From Chimonanthus salicifolius (lineage: Eukaryota > Streptophyta > Magnoliopsida > Laurales > Calycanthaceae), in assembly GCA_013350335.1 (NCBI GenBank), contig CM023538.1, forward strand, positions 63,043,080 to 63,107,079: a stretch of DNA of 64,000 bases, written 5' to 3'. The notes beneath the pieces are model-generated. The model worked only from the letters and a program-made list of their open reading frames with translations, was not told the DNA's origin and searched no databases. The position numbers were made by a program, and so were the translations under genes. Below, piece after piece: positions 1 to 12,385 of the stretch. Numbering within the stretch: position 1 is the first letter of the stretch; each line of letters begins with the position of its first letter.

Positions 1-900
1 CGGGCTTGTGTTTAGCCAAGCTGAGCCCAATCCATTTCCATTCCAAAACGTAATTCGAAGGAGTAGGGAGACTGAGGAGAAAAATAGGTTTATTAATTTT
101 TTTATAAACTTCTCAAATTAAAATTTGTATAAAAATTTCATGATAATTACTTTTAAGAAAAATTGGTATCTCTTGATTACTTCCTTTTTTAAATATTTAT
201 TTTGCCATTTTCATACTCTCTCTGATATCAAATGCTATAATTGTCAGATTTTTTTTTCCAAAATCGTTTCATTTTATTTATACGGTAGAGATAACAATAT
301 CATTAAAGCAGCAAAGAGTACTTTTATTAAAAAATTTAAAATCTAAAGTAAATCATGTAGTTTGGATGAACGAAATAAAATACATCATTAAAATATGAAC
401 TTTTTAATAAAGTAGTGATTTATATATTAAAATTTATATAATAAAAAATAATATTTTTCTATTCATCCAACGGGGACTTAGATGCAGCAAAGAAATGTGG
501 ATTGTTTACGTAAATCTTTATGTTGTTGTTTGTTTTTCTTTGTTGATTTCTAATTTTTTCGATATTGTTGTTTGTTTATAATCGAGAATCTGATTTTCTC
601 CCAAAAAAATCTAATGTAATTGCTAAAAAAAAAAAAGACCATCAGAAGTTTGATCAAAAGTGTCAAACATAGTGCAAATGACACAAATCTAAGACCAAGT
701 ATTCGATATGTTTGTGCTTCTGCGAGTGAGAAAAATTTACAGGATTTGCGCAAATCTAAATCATTCTAGTTTTGACCGCCCTAATCAAAACAAGGAGCAT
801 AAGAAAATACAAAATAGGAAGAAAATGGATCGAAACAGCCGGCTTCTTTATCAAACACAGATCACAAATGTCTCTCTTTTCTGGTTGAAATGTGATCCTC
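1..900. other. Intergenic DNA upstream of the LysM gene
   Basis: AT-rich sequence with no protein-coding pattern I recognise. Short open frames here are low-complexity and lack family resemblance. Positions from about 650 onward probably form the promoter of the LysM gene at 1000. The first 50 bases contain a GGGCTTG/GAGCCCAA pattern of the kind found in degraded MITE ends, but no partner end is visible. Confidence 0.6.
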
Positions 901-916
901 TTTCACGGATTTCTAC

Positions 917-924
917 TATAAATA
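917..924 (+). promoter_or_regulatory. TATA box of the LysM gene
   Basis: A TATAAATA motif sits 83 bases upstream of the ATG at 1000. This is a typical plant spacing that allows a start site near 950 and a short, GA-rich 5' leader just before the ATG. The motif is seen directly; its use as promoter is inferred from position. Confidence 0.6.
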
Positions 925-999
925 AGAAGGATTCATGGTAGTAACAACACACAAGAAGGAGCTTCCATCTTGACTAGCAGGAAGAGAGAGAGAGAGAGA

Positions 1000-2027
1000 A
1001 TGGCTAAGGCAAACAGCAAAATGGTCATGCTCTGCAATTTGGTTTTGGTGGTCTCTCTTCTTCTAATCATGTCCATGGCCGAGAGTAGATTCTTTGGTGG
1101 TAAGTGTAAAAGAGTGTTAAATAAGGTTGCGAGTAACCTGAGGGGGTTGCCCAGACAGTCAAGACACCAACCTCATGAAGCGAGGTCTTGAGTTTGATTC
1201 ACGCTCAACCCCTCCAGGCTACTCCTCATGGGGTTACTCGACTTAACCAATGTGTAAATTGAGAAGTTTACACATACTTGTGAGATTAGTCTCACATCTA
1301 ATATAGGGTGAGGACACTCATATTACACAGGAAAAAAAGTTTGGTTGCGAGTAGGCTGGCAGGGTCAAAAATTGTCCAATCTCTGCTTATCACTGACTCC
1401 ATATAACGCTTGAGATACTATCCTGACAATAATTAGTTTTTGAGAGTGAGTTCTATTTCAAAATATTATCAAGTCATGAATTTCTAACAACCATTGTTAA
1501 ATAGGTACCAAGTAGGTCAACAGGGCTAACATTTGTCCAAGTCTGACTCGTTTATTTATTGGGTCTAATACTAACATGTGTACTCGAGGCCAGCATGGGC
1601 TTGCCCATTGACAAATTCTAAAGCCCATTTAGATATCGTGTCATATGAGGCATCAGCACCAGTTAAATGGCTTCTGTACGAATGTAGATGGCTAGAAAAC
1701 TTTCAATCTATAGAACTTTTTTCATAAAATCATGTGAATAACATAATTAGTTTATGATGTTAACTGCTGTGTATGTTCGTCTGGCTTAGGATTCATGAGA
1801 TTGTATTAATGAATTTTGAATTGAACATGTAAGGAACAGATTTTGGAAAGAAAGATGCAAGCCCAGAGTGTGATACGGTCTTCGGGGTGCGATCAGGTGA
1901 CACTTGCTTTGGAGTGACACAACTTTCCAATCTGACCTCCGACGAATTCAGTGCGATCAACCCCAACCTCGACTGCGACAAGCTCTTTGTCGGGCAATGG
2001 CTCTGTGTTGAAGGGACATCAATTTGA
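1000..2027 (+). CDS. Small secreted single-LysM-domain protein
   Basis: Two coding exons, 1000-1099 and 1840-2027, joined in phase 1 across a GTAAG...CAG intron, give 95 residues. Residues about 8-27 form a hydrophobic signal peptide ending near an MAES cut site, so the product is probably secreted to the apoplast. The mature part is one LysM domain of the plant type: it opens with CDTVFGV, has SGDTC, NLTS and the INPNLDC core, and ends with LFVGQWLC. Four cysteines are placed as in other short plant LysM proteins (Arabidopsis At5g62150/At4g25433 type). LysM domains bind N-acetylglucosamine polymers such as chitin; that ligand is known for the family and not shown here. The start was chosen because the ATG opens the signal peptide directly after a purine-rich leader. 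A SINE sits in the intron. An AATAAA lies at 2063. No truncation is seen. Confidence 0.9.
1136..1337 (+). repeat. tRNA-derived SINE (family 2) in the LysM intron
   Basis: A box-B-like stretch (gagtttgattcacg, near 1186) lies in the 5' half, followed by a body with acttaaccaatgtg...gagaagttta and an A-rich tail at 1330-1337. The same body recurs at 32040-32210, 39880-39985 and 52926-53080, which supports a dispersed SINE family. The left boundary is uncertain. Confidence 0.65.
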
Positions 2028-2062
2028 GTTTATTGAGCTCATGTTCTTCTACCTCTTCTAGT

Positions 2063-2068
2063 AATAAA
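2063..2068 (+). terminator. Polyadenylation signal of the LysM gene
   Basis: AATAAA lies 36 bases after the LysM stop codon and is followed by a T-rich stretch, as expected of a plant near-upstream element. Its role is inferred from position. Confidence 0.5.
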
Positions 2069-2084
2069 GAGTGTTTTTTTTTAA

Positions 2085-2250
2085 AAAAAAAATTTACGAG
2101 TGGGAAACTGCGGAAAATCCAGCATAAAACCCTCACGGGTGATATCCACTATCTTTAGAGTACAGTAAGTTAGACCATAAGGGCTCGAACTTGACACCTC
2201 CCGTTTCCTCAGGCAGAATGTTAATCAGTTGAGCTACACCCATGTGGACA
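2085..2250 (-). repeat. tRNA-derived SINE (family 1)
   Basis: Read on the minus strand it begins with a tRNA-like head: box A TGTAGCTCAACTGA and box B GTTCGAGCCC. Both are close to the RNA polymerase III promoter consensus. The tail carries a recurring tgatatccac...gggttttac motif. Related copies or pieces lie at 3520-3600, 23690-23805, 27755-27890 and 44395-44885. Confidence 0.7.
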
Positions 2251-2254
2251 ATAA

Positions 2255-5040
2255 CGAGTATATTTAATGAATAAAGAGATTTGATTTAACGTGTTAGCCA
2301 TCTTATGTATCACTTTGCAATTACTCAACAATCATGTTGAGATTTGATTTCATTATCAATAAGACATCTTTTCAAAATATCCATACTAATCCATCCATGT
2401 TGAGATATCCATACTAGTAAATAAATCATTAGATTGATTATTTAAAATTTTATCTATTATTAGTTTAGTCATTCAAAATTACATTATGTTCTCTTCTATA
2501 TTATATTTTATGAAATACCTTAGGCATGAAGGAAAGTAACAAATTTAAAACTTAAAGAATAATAATAGTGTTAGCTGAAACTTTAAGTAATAACAATATT
2601 GTCAAAGTCTGTGTCCTATGATCATATCTATCCAAAGAATTCAACTTTTTTTAAATTTAATTTTTACTAAATAATAACTTCAAATGAAATATAAATAAAT
2701 AAAAATTCTAGAAAGCATGCTGTAACCGGGCTGGCCCATTAACAGCCCTAAACTGTAGATTTCAGAATCAACCAAGATGAGAACTACAAAGATTGAGACA
2801 GCCATGGACCACACATTTAAGTGTATGGTTTGAGTTTGACTACTATTCTTGACCAAAACCATACCCGATATTTTTTTATTCAGACTAAAATTTGGGCTTT
2901 ACATTAAAAAAATTAACTATAGAAGTAGGTTGTATATGAACATTTTCAAACTTTTAAAAATCAATTGTTATAAGACTAAGATTACATAGCTTAGATTACC
3001 AATTGATGATGAAATTTTACGTACTTTATATTCATATAATAATTTATCAAATGCAGTGGACACAGTGATGAGAATCTCATCTGGATACGATATCTCCGAT
3101 TTTACAGAGCGAGATATCTCGGCCTATACTAATCGTATTGGTCGTACCGTGATGATATTTGACGATATTATTAAATATGATCTGATTAAAAAAAAAAAAT
3201 TGTTTCGATCGTGAACCCAACCGATATCAGGCCAATATCGGCCCAAATATCAGCCAATATTTACGATTTCAATTTTTTTCTTTTCAAAATCGGGCCTCCT
3301 TTTAATTTTTATTTTCTTTTTAATTCAAACAAATTAAAATATTAAAAAATCCTGATATTTTTCAAAAATAAAAAAGAGGAGAGAAAGAGAGATCTAGGCC
3401 GATATCCGATATGATATAGCCCGAGATCTCAGTTTTCCAAGACTTTTATCAGTTAGTAGACATTAGCGTCAAGAGGGATAAATATCCGGTTCTATATTGA
3501 TAATAGGTGGAGACACTTTTTTTTTTGAATTTACATGTGGAAAATCACAAGATACCCAGCGTAAAACCCCCATAGCTGATATCCAGACTTGTGCTACTAC
3601 TGAGTTTCCTAAATTGTGAAACTCATCTCAATATCGTAATTCAAGTAGTTTTAGAATTAAGACTGATATTTAAAAAAGATCTCTATTATAAAATGGGTCC
3701 CACATGTCATCTAGTCCACAACTAATGAAATAATGTCCACTTTTCATTGCTTAAGTACGACGAGGGTCTGATAAACTTAGCTTATACCTTTCAATGTTTC
3801 AACAACAGCAAAGTCCAGCCAAACGAGATAGCCTGTGATGACAAATAACATGTATATCAATTATCAACCCCACAGCGCCGTCATCTGAAAGAGGGATTTA
3901 GTATAGCTGTGCTCAATGTTCTCCCTCCGTCGTAAAAAAAAATGTATAATATATTATACAACATCTTGATCCTCTAGTACAACAAAATAGAGTGCTATTG
4001 TATAATACATGATTGAAATGACTAACACACCCTTGAATTTTCTTTATATTGCTTTATTGGGGACACCGTGAATTCTCTAATAGTAACAAACTAACCTTAA
4101 GATTTTTTAGGTCTAGACTATATAAGAAAAAGGATTCGATTTCACATCACAAATGGTATGGTGCTTACATGCTACAACACTAAGATGATCTAGTCCATTC
4201 TTGGTTTCATTAAGAATTTCTTTATTATCCCTTTCTAAATGATGTCTTCTTGTCCCGAGTGGGAAGTGGGAACTGGCATTGATTAATGGTGCAAAGATTA
4301 ATCAAACACTTTGAGAATGAATTTCTGTTTGACATAAAGATTTACCAAACATCCAATGTAACATTATTCGGACACAGGATAAAAAAGTACAAGCATTTGC
4401 ATAGAAGAGATTAAAATTTACATACGATAACATACCATGAGAAATCAAGCACAAAACATTTTAGAGAGACAATTTTAACCATCAGCAAATTTGAAAAATG
4501 AGGTGAAGAAGGTTCTTGCGAAGGTTAAGTGAGGAGGAGGACGACCGTCGAACTGATATCATTGAAAACACATTAAAGATGGTGACCAGACCCTATAGAT
4601 AGAGCATGAAACGTGAGATGACCTGACAAAGAAAGAACTTCAATCTCATGGTTGACATTGTCTTCAGATTCTTCTGTAACGGCTACCGTTACACAATCTA
4701 AAATTTGATTTGCCTCTTCCGTTCTCTCCATTGCCACTGAACTTTCTCCCTCGAAGGCTCTGTCATTTTCCGTCACTAAGAGATGACATCATCATAGAAT
4801 AACTTCATTTAATACGGGTTGAGAAAAAGAACAAGCATATAATGCAAAAGTCACTTTCACAGTTTCACATATTAAAAAATATTAAAATGAAACCTGCTTA
4901 CATTCATCTTGAATTATACACTAAAAATAAAAACAAAATTTAATTATAATCAAATTGAAAGGTTAAAAAACAAATTCTTTACATTGCTAAACAAAATTTT
5001 CAACAAAAATATATCAATAACGACAACTAAAAATTTCCGA
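2255..5040. other. Intergenic DNA with degraded repeats
   Basis: No gene is recognised. At 3520-3600 there is a piece of SINE family 1. At 3060-3450 there is a block rich in gatatc/ggccgatat words that resembles the GATATCGGCC MITE family but has no clear terminal repeats. An open frame at 4573-4776 (-) is preceded by an AG acceptor-like site and could be an exon remnant of the broken gene discussed for 5060-5606; I cannot assign it to a family. Confidence 0.5.
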
Positions 5041-5059
5041 TGTTGGTCAGGCCATGTTT

Positions 5060-5606
5060 ACAAGTTTTTTTAACTTCCTTGTCCATCACATACACAGATA
5101 CCATTTCGGAAGTCCATGCCCTTGATGAAACAACCATAATCTGCAAATAAAAAAATTACTATCAATAACATATGTCCCTTAAAATAAGGGTCAAAAGTCT
5201 AAAGCAAAAATAAAAATGCAAACCGTAAAAGATAGAATCCCAATTTTTAAACTCGAACCATAAGCAAACACAGAGACGTGAAATTGATTGTAGGAAATCA
5301 AGGGTTGATAGATGTACAGAAGAAATTCGTGTCGAAAAGGATTAAATAGAAGAGACGGAAATGCCACAGAAAAGAGAACTTCTACAAAAATAACCCAGAA
5401 CACCAAATACTCAGTTCCTCAAAAAATACCTCCCTTTCAGTAAAAATGTCGAACACCTTGAATTCAGAAACGCCGTATAAAGAAGGAAAACAAAAAGAGA
5501 AACTTGTGTAAGAGAAAAAACTCAAACCAAAACCATGCTAATACCAATCTTCTTTCGTCTTCCATTGGTTTCTACCTTTGTCAGCGTCTCCGCCGACATA
5601 GCTAAG
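5060..5606 (-). pseudogene. Possible two-exon gene remnant of unknown family
   Basis: On the minus strand an ATG near 5606 opens MSAETLTK followed by AAG|GTAGAA, a plausible splice donor. The next AG acceptor, a TTTGCAG near 5145, opens a frame beginning IMVVSSRAWTSEMVS that stops after about 37 codons. Joining them would give a peptide of about 45 residues with no family I recognise. The same start region is copied in inverted orientation at about 6407-6470 (see the inverted duplication). The short product and lack of recognisable domains suggest a fragment of a gene rather than a working one. The splice model is an inference. Confidence 0.25.
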
Positions 5607-6594
5607 AAGGGCTGTGAGACAATAATAATATGATAGAGACGTAAATACTTAAAACTTAACAACTATAGTAGGATTTAACCTTGGATGATGTAAAGGTTAG
5701 AAAAAAGACTGAGAACTGTATTAAAAATAGGGAATACTGCAAGAGAAGATGAGAATAGTTTTTATTTTCTTACAAGAATCAAACAGGTATTAAAAAAAAC
5801 AAAGGGAAGATTAAAAAAATAGAGTAAAATATAGAGAGAAATGCATTGAAAGTGGGGTCAAGAAAGAGGAAGAAGACGAGAAAACAGGCAGCTGTGGCGC
5901 CCACATGTGTAGAGCCGTTCTTTGCTTTTTGCTTCCCACCCCTACCCATGTGCAGGGCTAGAAAAATCTAAGGGGTGAAAATGAAAAGGCAAGGACCAAA
6001 TATGCACATGTGGGTAGGGGCCGGCCCATTGCAAAGAAGTTGGGCAAAGCCCCTCCCACAATCCCACCAGTGGTCCCATTGCAACGAAGTCGGGCAAAGC
6101 CCCCCCACAATCCCACCACCACCACAGCTGACCGTTTTCTCGTTGTCTTCCTCTCTCTCAACCCCACGTTTCAATGTCTCTCAATATAATTCCCTCTATT
6201 TTTTAATCTTCCATTTGTTTTTTTAATACTTGTTTGATTCTTACAAGAAAATAAAAACTCTTCTCCTCTTCACTTCTAGTGTTCCCAGTTTTTAACATAG
6301 TTCCCGGTCCTTTTTCTGAACTTTACATCACCTAAGGTTAAATCGTTTTTAAGTTTATAGTATTTACGTCTCTATCATATCATTGTTGTCTCACAACCCT
6401 TCTTAGTTATGTCGATGGAGACGTTGATAAAGGTAGAAATCATTGGAAGGCGAAAGAAGAGTGGTATTAGCTTTGTTTTGGTTTCGGTTTGGGTTTTTCT
6501 CTTACATGAGTTTCCCTTTTTGTTTTCCTTCTTTCTGTGAGCATTTCTGAAACTCTAGTGTTCGACATTTTTAATGAAAGGGAGGTATTTTTTG
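5420..6594. repeat. Large inverted duplication, two ~480-bp arms
   Basis: The left arm (5420-5897) and right arm (about 6116-6594) are reverse complements over nearly their whole length. I judge them roughly four-fifths identical by eye, with small indels. Both arms contain the same gene-start-like segment (ATGTCG..GAGACG, then AAAGGTAGAAA). The spacer of about 220 bases carries a two-copy tandem repeat. The arms are too diverged for a recent event. If transcribed, this would form a long hairpin RNA. Confidence 0.8.
6026..6125 (+). repeat. Two-copy ~50-bp tandem repeat in the hairpin loop
   Basis: The motif CCCATTGCAA.GAAGT.GGGC followed by aaagccc...cacaatcccacca occurs twice in a row, starting at about 6026 and 6076. 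The copies differ at a few positions. It is much more GC-rich than its surroundings. Open frames on both strands here come from this repeat. Confidence 0.7.
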
Positions 6595-6599
6595 TTCTC

Positions 6600-9500
6600 T
6601 TTCCGGTAAGAAGCAAGGAATAATAAGAGAAGAGAAAAGAGAGAGAAGGAGAAGAATAGAGAAGACAGCAACAACCCTGATGTAGAAATCAGAAGAGGAA
6701 AGAGAAGGGGAGAGGCGGGAATCCACCCGTAGAGGGGAAAAAGAGTTGGAAAAAATCCAATTTTTAATTCATTGATAAAATTGGCCTATTACATCTTTCT
6801 ACATGGGGGTTTTATAAGAAAACTCAAATCTAAAAATAGAAATAAAATAAAAACGAAAATATAAGATTAAAAAGGAAATAAATCTAATACTTCTAATTTG
6901 TAGAAAAAGAAATAAAAATAGAAATTTCTATAACTCTTCAATTTCTTGATCAAGTTTCTCGATTTGGTCGGATTTCCTGATTCGGGTCAACTTGATCCCG
7001 GGTTGACTGATTCTTGTGCTACATCAATTTTCTTAAAAGTGGGACATTTGGAAAAAAAAATTATTCCCTCTAATATAAACTAACACACCCCATCAAATCA
7101 AATAGTCAAATAAACATCATAAAATGTATCACAATACTCTATTCTAACACTTTCGGAGTTCAACATCAATCCTACTAAAGTCTATAACAATCCGCAAATT
7201 TAAACGTTCAACTTAGAACAGAAGTCTCAAATTTCTAAAAGCAGTCTTAACTGAAAGTTTCTCAATCTAAGGGAAATAAAGCATAAATTGTTTCTCCAAA
7301 CTATCAATCTGGAGTTCTTCTAGTTCTGCCTCAGGTGTTGCTCCTGAAATGGTAATGGAGTGAGCTACACCAGCCAGTGGGGACAAACATAGCACATACA
7401 ACATATTCAAACTCACGCACACGCATAACACACCACGGGTTAATTATCATAATCATTAACAGCATAGGATATCACATGTAAATCAAAACTAACATAGGGC
7501 ACAGTCCCAACCAAATCATACACCTCACAATCTAACATACACTCAGAGTCCCCACTAACTTCGAAACACAATCACAACATAAACCAGTCCCGACATGGGT
7601 AGTCTATGCAACCCCACCCACTAACATACCCTCCATACCACTAAATGGCAGTCTAACCATCGCCACCTCAATATTCCATACATTGCCACAAAGGCACACT
7701 GCACACACAGGCACTCCATATATTGCCATACAGGCACACTGCCACACAAGCACTCCATACAAATGCAGTCTCTCCTGTTAACATACTCGAACACATAACC
7801 CCAATCGGAGACACCAATACCCACAACAACTACGAAGTACAATCCAATGAACATCTCAATGTTCATAATCACACTCTAAGACATCTACCACGTTCCCCGA
7901 ATATACTTGAACAAACACAGACACTAACATGTTACACAGCATGTTATTCGTCCAAGCATATATATACACAATATTCCATGACATTCAATGCATAATGAAC
8001 ATGTTATTACATGGCATATGTAATCAGTCCAGGCTTCATAGCATGATATATCAACGGTTTATTACTTGTGTTTGATCAGAGGGACAGGACACTGTGCATA
8101 ATCATCCATTCGCCCATCTATTATATCCTAAGTATTCATTATTGCATAAGAAACATGCAATGTACACTAAACATGTTATAGACACAGATTATTCAATATA
8201 AAGTATTACACAAGAATATGAACCTACTGAAATTTAAATATAATTAAGATGTGCACAACGTTCTCCTCACCTAATTGTGTTTTTGGAAAACCCTTCGATG
8301 AGATCACCCTGTTGGATTGAAGGGCTCTCTCTGGAAATAAAGTCAAATTAAATCTTAAAATCTCATTCCTTGAATGGTTTCGGAAATTAAAAAGAATTCA
8401 AGAAGAAAAAGAGAAGAGAGAAAAAACACATTATAATAAGATACAAACAAAAAGCAGAAAACCACAAAAACAACCGAAACAAAATAATTAAAAGAAATGA
8501 AATACATGAGAAAATTTCTGGCTAAGGTTGCTGCAGATTAAGGCAGTGAAGACAAAAAATCATTTAGGCTTTGCAAGAGCAGTAATCACCCATGGTATAG
8601 TGGTGATTGGGTGAACCAAGATGACAACTAATCAGATAATGGTGAGATTGGGTTTAGAGGTTTAGGAATCTGATTTAAGGGTTAAAGTGCATGCCACTGT
8701 TCAGTCATGAGTGAATCTGAGTCGGAATTAATCCAAATGGCATGAGAGTTTTGAAGGATAAAACAGTGGGAAATCGACCACACTCAGATAAAAAGAAACC
8801 AGGCAGCATGTATGGTGATAGGAATACAAAAGAAAAAAAAAACAGAATAATTGAATAAAATTGAGACGAATTAAATAAATTAAAAGAGAAAAAGAAAGGC
8901 CTGAGAGAAGTGACGGATCGGCCATGACTGCAACACAACTGGGGCCATAAAACACGAAAATAAAATAACACATTTATGCAGTAAATGAGCTCAGTAATTG
9001 AAATAATTAAAGAGAGAGAGAACTGAGAAGAATATGGGTGATGAAGATGATCAGTCTAAATCCCAAAGTACTAGTGAGGGGCACGGTAGAAGATGAGAAA
9101 TTAAACAGTAGAACACAATAATTAATTAAACAAATAAACAACCAAAATGAAAAGGGAAAATTACCTTAGAAAAAAAAAGACAAGAAATAAACAAGGACAA
9201 CTGCAGAGCAGTAAGGGGCTGCCGACCATGAACAGTAGGATCAAGACCTAAAATGGGATAAGAAGATAACAGTGCTGGTAGCAGAGGAGAAGAGAACATA
9301 CAATTCTGCTGTCTAAAACAGAATGGGTGACTAGTGAGGAAAATGGGATTCCAGAGAGAGATGCGGGTAGGGTTTTGGGGTTATAAAGAGAGACGAGGTA
9401 AATCGGACTTTAGGGTTGTCAGGTTCAAAGGGGTTTTAAAGTAATTTCCATGAGAGAGGGCTCGAGGCTCAGATTAAATGAATGAATATGAACAGATATA
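6600..9500. other. Gene-free repeat-like region, possible old retroelement
   Basis: No intact gene. Positions 7300-8000 are CA-rich and carry loosely repeated phrases (ggcacactgc, cactccata, attgcca) every 25-40 bases. The phrase gtgagctacaccagccagtgggg near 7360 resembles non-coding parts of plant LTR retrotransposons, but I find no LTR pair, primer binding site or gag/pol frame. The assignment to a retroelement is therefore weak. Confidence 0.35.
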
Positions 9501-12000
9501 ACACACCCTCGGAGCGGCAAGGCCATTTTTTTTTTTTTTTTTTTTTTTTAAGGTGTTCTACTCTTTCACAATACGCACTCAAAGTAGAATGGAAATCGAA
9601 CTTAGAACTCTCGATTTCTGAGATAAATCTTACATCAAATTCTTGATCATTTAAAAAAAAAAAACTAGCATTGACTATTAAATTAAAAACTTATCAATGA
9701 GAGGACTGATCTTCAATTGTAAATCCATAGAAAGCTTATATATAATGATTAGTTAGATGCTTTAAGAGGTCTAGAGACATTGATCTTAAAAAAAAAAAAA
9801 CTTATATACCATGATTAATATCTGATGAAAAAGAAAATGGAATGACCCTATTATAAATGAGCGATTTTTTTTTTTAATTGATGCTTGCAGCATTTTAAGG
9901 CGACAAATAAGTTTTAAGAAGGTATTTCAATCCAACTTTTGGAGTAATTAAAAGGTCAACAGTTGTAGTATTTATCAAGATAGGGAGAAGGGGATTTCAA
10001 TACAAGTATTTTTGAGCTCTTTTAGTCATTTTGAGTTAGGACTGTCAACGAGCCGAAAGCCCAGGCCCAGATTGGTTGATTATATAGTATTGACAGTAAG
10101 TTAGTTCCATGGTTAACTAAATAACATATACTATATTTTATTCTAAGAATTAGCATTACAATGAAAAGTAACATAAAATTCGTCTTTACACTATGGTTTT
10201 GTTGGATATTTACCATTATAGACAGACCGAACTAGTCCAAGCCCAGCCAATGGCATATTAACATCATGTATAGTGCTTGGAGTTTCAGGCACAAGCCTGA
10301 AATTCTATTAGGCCCAAGACATATTGATTGGGCTTTCAGGCTTGCTAATGGTCAACATTTAAAACCGCGGTCCATACCCTGACTATTTTGTATTTCCGGC
10401 CCAGGCCCAAGTACCCAATGGATCGTGTCGAAAAGCCATCCAAGCTTTGTGCCCATAAAATTTCAATCCGACATATGCAGAGAACCCGTAAACGCACTTT
10501 TTGGCCACATATTCTTTTACTCTATTAGAGTTATTGATTTATAAAGGAGAAAAGAGAAAGTTTCATAAAATAGTTATATATCAAATTAGGCTTATTACTT
10601 TACACGACGTAGTTCAATTGGCTGACACTTTGACTTAGGAATCAGAAGTCCTAGGTTTGAGTCACATCGTCATCCGATACTCGAAGTTTATGAATCCATA
10701 ACTTGCGAGAGGCTGTGTGCATCTGGAGTTTTATCTAATACTCTCATAATAGAGGAAAGTTGAGAGTCTTAAATTTCTTCAATGGAAAAAAAAAAATTCA
10801 AATTAGCCTTATTAAGAATGTCAAGTTTTTACCCAACTCATGAATCTAACCTGACACATTGTTTAGAAAAAATCCAGGTCATACATGTCTTGAAAAAATT
10901 TCAATTGATCTTACTCGACTGAACTCAAAATATATCCGAGTCAAGTTGTATTCAACCGTCTTGAACCTAACCCATCTCAATCAAAATTTGCATCATTTAA
11001 GCACTTTATTTATTCTTACCCATTAGTTTCGGCTCAATACTCCACCCAAAGTTTAAAAAACTTAGCTCATTTCTTCCACTTTCCATAGCCAAAATGGCCC
11101 CATATGAAAGGAATTCATCTTATCTTCAATTTTCTATTTGAAATATTTTTATCAAATTTTTTTAATAAATTTTTATTTCACAATTTGGGACGATAGTTCT
11201 TCACAACATAGAAAGAGAGCAGAGATCTTTCGAACATTTCTATTTAACTTATAAAAAACGTTCAACGGTCCTCTTTTACCTTTAAAGAAATGTATGAACA
11301 GTCCTTTTTCAATCGCAACAGTTGAATGGACGTACAGTGGTCTAAATGAACATTTGGATGGTATGAAAAAATTATAGTTTTTTAAAAAGTGAGAGGTACC
11401 ACACGGAATTTCGAATGAAAATTTGAATTTTCGTGTTTACTGAAAGAAAACTCCCGTGTCTAAATGGACACCCATTCTTTAAATAGCACTAAATTGGCGA
11501 AATGATTTTTTTCCTTTTAACGATATCTGTATGGAATACAATTCTTTTTGGGCTCCCAATATTTTGAAAATTGGCTCGTAGATCAAATCTTTTTAGGAGA
11601 ATGTTGGATTAGATAGAGTTTATGTGAGATTTAACTGTGGTCAAATTCAGTTAAATTTATCATATTAACATGATGTTATATAATAATATTAATTTATTAA
11701 TAGATCAATTAATTAACATTAAATTAATTAAAATATAATAATATGATTATAAGTATAAAATATCAAATATAAAACACACAAAATATAAAATTTAAGAATA
11801 TATTTTTATAAAAATATCTTATTCACATATTATACTTATAGATAATAAAATAATTCAACATTTTAACACATAATATATTTGAAATCTTTAGAAATTATTG
11901 AAGGACAATAGTACAAACTCTTTTAAATAGTGGGTCATTAATTTTTTTATAAATTTAAGTTTTTTGTTTTATACATTAATACCTTGAGCACTAAAGAGAG
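9500..12000. other. AT-rich intergenic DNA
   Basis: A poly-T run lies at about 9527-9549. A SINE family 3 tail fragment (agatgctttaagaggtctag...) lies at about 9735-9790, and another tRNA-like SINE at about 10605-10790. Near 10030-10440 there are MITE-like phrases (ggactgtcaacgagccg, ggcccaggcccaa) without matching ends. No gene is seen. Confidence 0.5.
10605..10790 (+). repeat. tRNA-derived SINE (family 4)
   Basis: A tRNA-like head (cgtagttcaattggctgaca as box A; ggtttgagtcac as box B) is followed by a body of about 110 bases and an A-rich tail at about 10784-10796. The boundaries are approximate. Confidence 0.55.
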
Positions 12001-12280
12001 GGTAGAGACTAGGATGGATCCACGTGGCCCGTTGTATTTCGGAACACGCGTCGAAAATTCTGTGGGCCACGCTTTCGATTTCGGCTCCAGGAGTGAGGGC
12101 ACAAGCCCCAACATGTGAGAGGCCACGTCAGCACGGCTGATCCAACAAAACCGTAAAGGACAGCACATAGACATCAGTTGCCATCCCATTAACGGGATCG
12201 GTGGTGGCCCACCTCCCACGTGACTCCTCACGAGAAAGCGACTGAAACCGACGGGGGCCCATAACGTGCTTTCACGTCCT
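12001..12280. promoter_or_regulatory. GC-richer patch with G-box and ABRE-like motifs
   Basis: In otherwise AT-rich DNA this patch holds CACGTG at 12021 and 12217, CCACGTCAGC near 12122, and a TTCACGTCC near 12271. It has no convincing reading frame. CACGTG is the core bound by bHLH and bZIP factors; whether this patch is a regulatory region is an inference, since no gene start is nearby. Confidence 0.35.
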
Positions 12281-12385
12281 ACGTTTTTCTTTTATTTTAT
12301 TTTTTTATTATTTACGTTAATTGCCCTTACAATATATCCAAATTAGACACTGATCCCAAATAGAAATTTGTATTCTCCAATGATT

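Noticed and set aside
2085..2250. Genuine tRNA gene
   Set aside because: Boxes A and B are present, but the sequence cannot close the acceptor stem and has SINE-type relatives with shared non-tRNA tails.
5060..5145. Ubiquitin-specific protease fragment (HGLTNIGN)
   Set aside because: Only a few residues resemble the GLxNxGNTC motif; the catalytic Cys is absent and the frame stops directly after.
5958..6226. Overlapping proline-rich frames on both strands
   Set aside because: They derive from the two-copy 50-bp repeat and the inverted-repeat loop; no protein family is suggested.
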